Origin: Burkholderiales bacterium | Lineage (GTDB): Bacteria; Pseudomonadota; Gammaproteobacteria; Burkholderiales; Burkholderiaceae_C | Assembly (NCBI GenBank): GCA_947474415.1 | Contig: CANJKD010000237.1 | Span: 1 to 5,152, forward strand | Direction: 5' to 3' | DNA length: 5,152 nucleotides | Shown here: one piece after another, positions 1-4,290 of the stretch | Position numbering within the stretch: the stretch's first letter is position 1 | Layout: the number at the start of each line of letters is the position of its first letter | Made by a program: the position numbers and the translations under genes | Notes under the pieces: model-generated | What the model was told of the DNA's origin: nothing | The model's input: the letters and a program-made list of their open reading frames with translations, nothing else | The model's database searches: none

Positions 1-1139
1 ATGGCCTCGTTGATCGGCCGCGCCGCTACCAGCGTCAAAGGCAGCGCCTTGATCGCGGCAGCCAGGCGCTGCGCATCGGCAATCACCTCGCGCGGCAGCA
101 GTTCGTGCAGCAGCGCGGCCTTCACCCCATCGAGGCCGAGCCGGCTCTTCAGGTGCGTGGCGAGGGACCGCGAACCGCGCGGCCGCGCGACTTCATCCCG
201 CACGAACTCGGCCGTGCGGCCGGGTTGAAGGTCGATGTGGACGGTGGCCTGACCGTCACGCGCGATCACGTCGCGCACGGGCGCCGACAGCGCATAAATG
301 AGGCTGCCTTCGACGCCCGCTTGCGTGATGACGAACTCGCCGGCCTGCGCCAGCGCGCCGCCGTCGGGCGCCTGCGTCGCCAATGCCACTGTCTTCATCG
401 GGTGGCCGGCGAAGCGGCTGCGGAAGTGCTCGGTCCAGCCGGCTTGCAGCGTGCCATCAGCACCCGCATCGGCACCGGCACCGGCGCGCGCCACGTCGAA
501 GCCGCAGTTCGAGGGCTGCAGCGCTGCCACATCGACGCCCTGTGCCGCGAGCCATGGCACCCAGGCACCGTCGGAACCCAGGCGCGCCCAGCTGCCACCG
601 CCGAGCGCCAGCACGACGGCATCCGCGCTCGCGGCGACCTCACCGTTCGGCGTGTCGAAGCGCAGCGTTTGCGGCGCAGCACCCGCCGCCGCAGCGGACT
701 CTGTCCCGCTGATCGCGCCAGTCCAGCGGTGCCGCATGTGGAAGCGCACCCCAGCCGCCCGCAGCCGGTGCAGCCAGGCGCGCAGCAGTGGCGCAGCCTT
801 CAGGTCGCTCGGGAACACCCGGCCCGAACTGCCGACGAAGGTCTTCACTCCCAGGGCCTGCGCCCAGGCGCGCAGGGCCTCCGGGCCGAAGGCGTGCAGA
901 AGGGGCTCAACGGCTGCACGGCGTGCGCCGTAGCGGCCCAGAAAGCCGTCGGGCGCCTCGCTGTGTGTCAGGTTCAGGCCGCCCTTGCCGGCCAACAGAA
1001 ACTTGCGTCCGACGGATGGCATGGCATCGAACAGATCGACCTGCACGCCGCCGGCGGCCAGCACCTCGGCGGCCATCAAACCCGCCGGTCCGCCGCCGAC
1101 AATGGCCACGCGTTTGGATGTCGACGGGGAATGGGTCAT
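1..1139 (-). CDS. HI0933-like FAD-dependent flavoprotein (PP_4765-type), C-terminus outside window
   Basis: Predicted cytoplasmic flavoprotein oxidoreductase of the HI0933/BaiN-like group, closest in motif pattern to the PP_4765 (TIGR03862) subfamily. The substrate is not known. Reading from ATG 1139-1137 gives 379 open codons with no stop before the window edge. Seen: a Rossmann FAD-binding motif VAIVGGGPAGLMAAE at residues 11-25; GRKFLLAGKGGLNLTHSE at 44-61, a hallmark of the group; FVGSSGRVFP at 101-110 followed by KAAPLLRAWL; and ALGGGSWARLGSDG at about 178-191, the second nucleotide-binding region. The last visible residues, RPINEA, are where family members run on into a conserved glycine-rich C-terminal FAD segment, so perhaps 40-60 residues are missing. 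An Ala/Gly/Asp-rich insertion near residues 220-230 is low complexity. No good Shine-Dalgarno precedes the ATG, but the glycine motif only 14 residues in fits this start. It is transcribed divergently from the DUF1223 gene. The family call is firm; any reaction would be a guess. Confidence 0.9.
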   Translation of the reverse strand, partial: MTHSPSTSKRVAIVGGGPAGLMAAEVLAAGGVQVDLFDAMPSVGRKFLLAGKGGLNLTHSEAPDGFLGRYGARRAAVEPLLHAFGPEALRAWAQALGVKTFVGSSGRVFPSDLKAAPLLRAWLHRLRAAGVRFHMRHRWTGAISGTESAAAAGAAPQTLRFDTPNGEVAASADAVVLALGGGSWARLGSDGAWVPWLAAQGVDVAALQPSNCGFDVARAGAGADAGADGTLQAGWTEHFRSRFAGHPMKTVALATQAPDGGALAQAGEFVITQAGVEGSLIYALSAPVRDVIARDGQATVHIDLQPGRTAEFVRDEVARPRGSRSLATHLKSRLGLDGVKAALLHELLPREVIADAQRLAAAIKALPLTLVAARPINEA

Positions 1140-1266
1140 GGCGCGGGTGCGGTGGAAAGATGAAGATCGGCCGTTGCTGGCGGGCGCGCAGTGTGGCACA
1201 AGCGGACCGTAAGAATTCCCATCCGCACACGACCCAAGGCAAACGCCACTCGATCAGGACATCGCC
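1140..1266. other. Divergent intergenic region between flavoprotein and DUF1223 genes
   Basis: These 127 bases separate two divergently transcribed genes and must hold the promoter of each, unless one is leaderless. I searched both strands for paired -35/-10 hexamers and found only poor matches. One is TTGGGT with TCTTAC after a 17-base spacer, reading toward the flavoprotein gene. Another is a TAAGAAT element near 1210 reading toward the DUF1223 gene, without a convincing -35. No clear operator palindrome is visible. The assignment as a promoter region rests on gene arrangement, not on a recognised motif. Confidence 0.45.
1256..1259 (+). promoter_or_regulatory. Shine-Dalgarno AGGA for the DUF1223 gene
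   Basis: AGGA lies seven bases before ATG 1267. The alternative in-frame ATG at 1312 has no such element in front of it, so this site decides the start at 1267. Confidence 0.6.
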
Positions 1267-2058
1267 ATGCGCACCCCGAATGCCCGCCTTGGCGCCAGCC
1301 TGCTGCACGCCATGGGACCCATCAAACTCATCGCGTTCACCACGCTCGCAGCATTCAGCCTCGCGGCGCAGGCAGCCACCAGTTGCAGCGCCCGCAGCGG
1401 CGCCAGCACCACACCGGTGGTAGAGCTCTACACCTCCGAAGGCTGCAACTCCTGCCCGCCGGCCGACCGCTGGCTCTCGGGCCTGAAGGCCGAACCCGGC
1501 GTCGTGGCACTTGCCTTCCATGTCGACTACTGGGACCGCCTGGGCTGGAAAGACCGCTTCGCCAGCCCGGCCTACACGCAGCGCCAGGCCCAGCAACAGG
1601 CCCGCAGCGGTGCCCGCTTCAGCTACACGCCGCAAGTGCTGCTCGACGGCGCGGACCGGCCCGACTGGCCGCGCCTGGGAGCCACGCTGGCGGCGCGCAC
1701 TGTCGCGCCGCTGGCAAAGGTCGAGGTGACGTTGCGGCGCGAAGGCAATCACTTCAGCGCCACGGTCGCGGCGTTGAACGGCGCGCCAGCGCGTCTGGCC
1801 GCGTACTGGGCCGTCACCGAACAAGGCCATGTGAGTTCTGTGAAGGCGGGCGAGAACGAAGGCGTGACACTGCGCCATGACCACGTGGTGCGCGAATACC
1901 TGGCGGTGGTAGCCTGGGCCTCGACACCCGATGCGGGCACCACGCTGGCGTTTGAGCCAGCCATGCCCGTCGACCCGGCGCATGCGCGCGAGGTCAACCT
2001 GGTGATCGTCAACTCCGACAGCGGCCGACCGGTGCAGGCGCTCAGGCTGGGTTGCTGA
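1267..2058 (+). CDS. Exported DUF1223 protein, thioredoxin-like fold
   Basis: A 263-residue DUF1223 family protein. The family is predicted to have a thioredoxin-like fold and its function is not established. The N-terminus looks like a Sec signal peptide: a start with Arg at 2 and 7, then a hydrophobic stretch at about 18-33 ending in LAAQA, with likely cleavage after Ala36, so it should act in the periplasm. The family signature follows: VVELYTSEGCNSCPPAD at 51-67, with Cys60 and Cys63 forming a CxxC pair, then HVDYWDRLGWKDRFASP and, later, TPQVLLDG, in the region where thioredoxin folds carry the cis-proline loop. The distal part is beta-rich. ATG 1267 is chosen over ATG 1312 because it has an AGGA seven bases upstream; starting at 1312 would still leave a usable signal peptide. 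The 3' end overlaps the convergent ASCH gene by 17 bases. A redox or metal-related periplasmic role is an inference from the CxxC only. Confidence 0.92.
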   Translation: MRTPNARLGASLLHAMGPIKLIAFTTLAAFSLAAQAATSCSARSGASTTPVVELYTSEGCNSCPPADRWLSGLKAEPGVVALAFHVDYWDRLGWKDRFASPAYTQRQAQQQARSGARFSYTPQVLLDGADRPDWPRLGATLAARTVAPLAKVEVTLRREGNHFSATVAALNGAPARLAAYWAVTEQGHVSSVKAGENEGVTLRHDHVVREYLAVVAWASTPDAGTTLAFEPAMPVDPAHAREVNLVIVNSDSGRPVQALRLGC

Positions 2059-2605
2059 GCAGGGTGGGTGCGGTTGATGAAGATGGCACAGCCGGAACCG
2101 GCCACACCAGCTCGAAGTATTCGAGCACCAATTCCAGCCGCTCATCGACCGCGAAGCCTTCGGCCTCGGCCCGCTCTGCATAGTCTTGCCGGTAGGCCGT
2201 GAGCCACCAGCGCAGGCTCAGGTCGCCCTCGCCCGACTCGAACGCGAACGCATCGTCGATCTGGTTGAAGAGCCGCTTCTCGACGTGCGTGCTGCGCACG
2301 ATCGCACGTGGCCGGCCTTCGCCATCGAGCACGACCAGGTGATCGCCCGGTTGCGGCAGGCTGCCGTCTGCGCCCTCGCCTGCGCTCTCGACCGACCCGT
2401 CGGCCTCGAAGTCACGCAACAGCGTCGCCTGGGCGCGCTTCACGCCGCTGAGCACGAGTTCCGCAAGCGTATCGGCCAGCGCGCGCGTGTGGCCAAGGGC
2501 ACTGGCGCTGAAGCCCGGCACCTTGACACTGTTGGCGCGCTGGTAGGCGAGCCAGAAGGGTTCGATGTCGGTGGCGCTGCCAGGCAAGGGTGTGTCGTCG
2601 TTCAT
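2042..2605 (-). CDS. ASCH domain-containing protein (YhfF-like)
   Basis: A 187-residue cytoplasmic protein of the ASCH superfamily, a PUA-like beta-barrel fold thought to bind RNA or nucleosides. Characterised members differ: E. coli YqfB is an N4-acetylcytidine amidohydrolase and a Zymomonas ASCH protein is a ribonuclease, so no reaction can be assigned here. Seen: an N-terminal helical part with FWLAYQRAN (17-25); the ASCH core motif LSGVKRAQATLLRDFE (52-67), matching the usual G-x-K-x-AT pattern except that a Gln sits before the Ala-Thr; PGDHLVVLDGEGRPRAIVRST (86-106); then FNQIDDAFAFESGEGDLSLRWW (113-134), typical of the YhfF branch. A Gly/Glu/Ser-rich stretch at 68-83 looks like a small insertion, and the last 20 residues are a Pro/Ser/Ala tail lying over the end of the convergent DUF1223 gene. 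There is no evident Shine-Dalgarno, but no other plausible start exists nearby. It lies 77 bases downstream of the antitoxin gene, on the same strand. Confidence 0.9.
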   Translation of the reverse strand: MNDDTPLPGSATDIEPFWLAYQRANSVKVPGFSASALGHTRALADTLAELVLSGVKRAQATLLRDFEADGSVESAGEGADGSLPQPGDHLVVLDGEGRPRAIVRSTHVEKRLFNQIDDAFAFESGEGDLSLRWWLTAYRQDYAERAEAEGFAVDERLELVLEYFELVWPVPAVPSSSTAPTLLSNPA

Positions 2606-2671
2606 GTTTCGGGTTGAACGTCGGCCCGCCGCATGGCGCCGGCCGTCAGTTCGAAAGTGTCAAGCGGCGCT

Positions 2672-2704
2672 TTCACTGCGGTTCACGCGGGATGCGCAGT
2701 GAAC
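2672..2704. repeat. Inverted repeats (two competing hairpins) at the antitoxin 3' end
   Basis: A perfect 9-base inverted repeat, TTCACTGCG (2672-2680) and CGCAGTGAA (2695-2703), encloses a 14-base loop. The same right arm can instead pair with GTTCACGCG (2681-2689) as GTTCAC/GTGAAC plus GCG/CGC with one bulged base and a five-base loop. The two structures exclude each other. They span the antitoxin stop codon (2685-2683). No T-run follows on either strand, so this is not a classical intrinsic terminator; it could slow decay or end transcription of the module weakly, or be incidental. Confidence 0.55.
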
Positions 2705-2982
2705 TTGACCCCCAGCGCACGTGCGACCTTCATGATGGTCTCGAACCGTGGTTTGGCACCAGGCGCCAATGCCTTGTAGAGGCTCTCACGACCGAGGCCC
2801 GCATCCTTGGCCACCTGCGCCATGCCCTTGGCGCGGGCCACATCGCTCAGCGCAAGAAGGAGCAGGTCGGGTTCATTGGTTTCAAGAACCGCAGTCATGT
2901 ATTCAGCGATGGCTTCATCGTCATCGAGATAGCGTGCGGCATCAAAAGCGACGAGCTTCGGCGGTACTTTGCGTTGGGTCAT
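2683..2982 (-). CDS. HI1420-type addiction module antidote protein
   Basis: A 99-residue antitoxin of the HI1420 family (TIGR02684-like), the DNA-binding partner of a RelE/ParE-type toxin. It would neutralise the toxin by binding it and repress the module's own promoter. Seen: the N-terminal signature FDAARYLDDDEAIAEYMTAV at 13-32, LALSDVARAKGM at 43-54, and a Cro/C1-like helix-turn-helix at about 54-91 (MAQVAKDAGLGRESLYKAL, then a strand-turn and TIMKVARALGV). Length is normal for the family and the frame is intact. Its ATG (2982-2980) overlaps the toxin stop TGA (2981-2979) as ATGA, the arrangement of a coupled pair with the toxin gene first, usual for this family. It has its own GGAG seven bases upstream, so it can be translated although the toxin frame is broken. 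Likely now an orphan antitoxin or regulator. Confidence 0.93.
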   Translation of the reverse strand: MTQRKVPPKLVAFDAARYLDDDEAIAEYMTAVLETNEPDLLLLALSDVARAKGMAQVAKDAGLGRESLYKALAPGAKPRFETIMKVARALGVKFTAHPA

Positions 2983-3282
2983 AGATCATCTCCAAGTTCG
3001 GCGGCGAGCATCAAGGCACGGCGGATGTCTCGCTTCTGGGTTGACTTGTCGCCAGCGTTGAGCATCACGATGATGATTCGCCCGGGCCGCACGAAGTACA
3101 AGCGGTAGCCGGGGCCAAAGTCCACCCTCAGCTCGGAAACGTCGCCCTGTACCGGCGGCCAGTCACCAAGACTTCCTGCTTCAGCCTGTCGCAAACGGGC
3201 AGCGATGCGGACCTGGGCACGTTTATCTCTTGAGAGCATCAAGCAACGCAACGAACTCTTCGGTTTGGCGAACCGTGAACAT
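2979..3282 (-). pseudogene. RelE/ParE-family (HI1419-type) toxin, one-base frameshift
   Basis: Remnant, or possibly recoded, toxin of the HI1419 (TIGR02683-like) branch of the RelE/ParE superfamily; members of the wider superfamily are mRNA-cleaving ribosome-dependent RNases or gyrase poisons. The natural start is ATG 3282-3280, giving MFTVRQTEEFVALLDALKR, a family-like N-terminus, which stops at TAA 3225-3223. The remaining toxin sequence is read in another frame: RDKRAQVRIAARL, then SELRVDFGPGYRLYFV, then GDKSTQKRDIRRA, all family hallmarks, ending at TGA 2981-2979. Deleting one base between 3225 and 3234 (CTCAAGAGATAAA) gives LDAL-K/R-DKRAQ and a 100-residue protein, the normal family length. 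The distal frame alone could start only at TTG 3251 or ATG 3239, which would lose the first strand and helix. A sequencing error or +1 recoding cannot be excluded. No Shine-Dalgarno precedes ATG 3282. Confidence 0.85.
2990..2993 (-). promoter_or_regulatory. Shine-Dalgarno GGAG for the antitoxin gene
   Basis: On the minus strand GGAG sits seven bases before the antitoxin ATG at 2982, inside the 3' end of the toxin gene. It is the best ribosome binding site in the window and allows antitoxin synthesis independent of toxin translation. Confidence 0.7.
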
Positions 3283-3284
3283 GC

Positions 3285-3314
3285 ACAATTGTAGCCAATT
3301 GGATACGAATATTC
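3285..3314. promoter_or_regulatory. Candidate operator of the toxin-antitoxin module: clustered palindromes
   Basis: Three perfect 8-base palindromes lie within 30 bases: ACAATTGT (3285-3292), CCAATTGG (3295-3302) and GAATATTC (3307-3314). The first two share the core CAATTG and their centres are exactly 10 bases apart, one helical turn, so two protein dimers could bind the same face of the DNA. The patch is AT-rich in a GC-rich window and ends three bases before the toxin start codon, where antitoxins of this kind usually bind. The seen facts are the palindromes and their spacing; operator function is inferred. Confidence 0.5.
3288..3293 (-). promoter_or_regulatory. Candidate -10 box TACAAT for the toxin-antitoxin module
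   Basis: Read on the minus strand, TACAAT matches the TATAAT consensus at five of six positions and ends five bases before the toxin ATG. Transcription would start at or next to the A of the ATG, implying a leaderless message, in keeping with the absence of a Shine-Dalgarno. No good -35 hexamer lies 16-18 bases upstream. The box lies inside the first two CAATTG palindromes' span, so a bound repressor would block it. Confidence 0.35.
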
Positions 3315-3350
3315 ATCGAGTGATTGCCTGCTGTCTGCCCACTACGGCGC

Positions 3351-4262
3351 TCAATCGGCAGCGCGCAACTCGGCCTTGAGCTTGTCGCCCAGTTCCGGCT
3401 TGTGCGCGAACGGGTCAGTCGGGTTGCGCAGCGTCATGATGTCTTCGAGCCGCGTCTGCACGCTGGCCAGCGATTTCGGGTGGCTGAAGATGTAGAAGCG
3501 GCTCTCGGCAATCGCGTCGAACACGAACTGCGCCACTTGCGCGGCGCTGACCTTGCCGCTGCTCACCGCCTTGTCGCTCATTGCCTGGCCGATCAGCTGG
3601 CTCTTCGTCAACTTCTTGTCTGCATCGCTCAGTTCGCCAGGGCGATTGCGGTCGCTTTTCGTGATGCCGGTCGGCACGAAGAACGGGCACAGCACCGAGG
3701 CGCTGATCTGATCGGTGACGAGGCGCAGGTCTTGGTAGAGCGTCTCGCTCATCGATACCACGGCATGCTTGCTGACGTTGTAGACGCCCATGTTCGGCGC
3801 GTTCAGCAGGCCCGCCATCGACGCGGTGTTGACGATGTGGCCCTCGTATGCCGGGTCTTGCTTCGCGGCCGCCAGCATCATCGGCGCAAAGACGCGCACG
3901 CCATGCGCCACGCCCATCAGGTTCACGCCCAGCACCCACTCCCAGTCCTTCAGCGTCGTCTCCCAGATCAGGCCGCCGGCTCCCACACCGGCGTTGTTGA
4001 AGACGATGTGCGGTGCGCCGAAGCGCGCCAGCGTCGCGGCACCAAGCGCCTCGACTTCGGCAGCCTTCGAGACATCGAGCCGGAACGCCAGCACGGGTGC
4101 GCCGAGTGCCTGGATCTCGGCCGCAGCGCGGTCCAGTGCGTCTTGCTGCACGTCGGCCATCACGACGTTCATGCCCAGCCCGGCGGCAATGCGCGAGGCT
4201 TCCAGGCCGAAGCCCGAACCGGCACCGGTGATCACGGCCGTGCGGCCTTTGAAGGTTTTCAT
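3351..4262 (-). CDS. SDR family NAD(P)-dependent oxidoreductase
   Basis: A 303-residue classical-type short-chain dehydrogenase/reductase, cytoplasmic, oxidising or reducing an unidentified alcohol/carbonyl substrate. Seen: the cofactor motif TGAGSGFG at 12-19; Asp37 at the end of the second strand (VVMAD), which favours NAD(H) over NADP(H); Asp63 in LDV; NNAG at 89-92; and a complete catalytic tetrad Asn114, Ser148 (NTASMAG), Tyr161 and Lys165 (YNVSK). After the core a C-terminal part of about 100 residues (from CPFFVPTGI onward, with FYIFSHP) makes it longer than the usual 250-residue SDR and shapes the substrate pocket. ATG 4262 is chosen because the glycine motif then begins at residue 12; an upstream in-frame ATG at 4388 would add 42 residues that overlap the GST gene and resemble nothing. 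Only a weak purine stretch precedes the start. It lies 28 bases downstream of the GST-like gene, so probably co-transcribed. Confidence 0.93.
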   Translation of the reverse strand: MKTFKGRTAVITGAGSGFGLEASRIAAGLGMNVVMADVQQDALDRAAAEIQALGAPVLAFRLDVSKAAEVEALGAATLARFGAPHIVFNNAGVGAGGLIWETTLKDWEWVLGVNLMGVAHGVRVFAPMMLAAAKQDPAYEGHIVNTASMAGLLNAPNMGVYNVSKHAVVSMSETLYQDLRLVTDQISASVLCPFFVPTGITKSDRNRPGELSDADKKLTKSQLIGQAMSDKAVSSGKVSAAQVAQFVFDAIAESRFYIFSHPKSLASVQTRLEDIMTLRNPTDPFAHKPELGDKLKAELRAAD

Positions 4263-4290
4263 TTGTCGATTCGCTTTCTTGGGTTCACAT

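Noticed and set aside
105..1163. Long plus-strand open frame (352 codons) across the left end
   Set aside because: It lies antisense to the flavoprotein gene, is Arg/His/Ala-rich, and shows no domain motif; the minus-strand frame has clear FAD-binding motifs. It is a GC-rich shadow frame.
1192..1210. Sigma-54 promoter beginning TGGCAC near 1194
   Set aside because: The -24-like half TGGCAC is present but the TTGCA-like -12 element is not found at the required spacing.
1375..1389. Lipoprotein signal in the DUF1223 protein (Cys40)
   Set aside because: The residues before Cys40 (ATS) lack the Leu at -3 of a lipobox, and a normal signal peptidase I site (AQA) precedes it.
907..2181. Long minus-strand open frame (424 codons) opposite the DUF1223 gene
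   Set aside because: Antisense to the whole DUF1223 gene and out of frame with the flavoprotein and ASCH genes it overlaps; its composition is Arg/Gly/Ala-biased with no recognisable motif.
2631..2670. GCGCCG/CGGCGC inverted repeat between the antitoxin and ASCH genes
   Set aside because: Only six base pairs around a loop of about 23 bases with no T-run; expected by chance at this GC content.
2979..3251. Intact 90-residue toxin starting at TTG 3251
   Set aside because: The first residues (RCLMLS) do not resemble the family, while the neighbouring frame from ATG 3282 gives the expected N-terminus; a frameshift explains both.
3303..3350. Terminator for the GST-SDR operon after the SDR stop codon
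   Set aside because: No stable GC-rich stem followed by a T-run on the minus strand was found in the 68-base gap.
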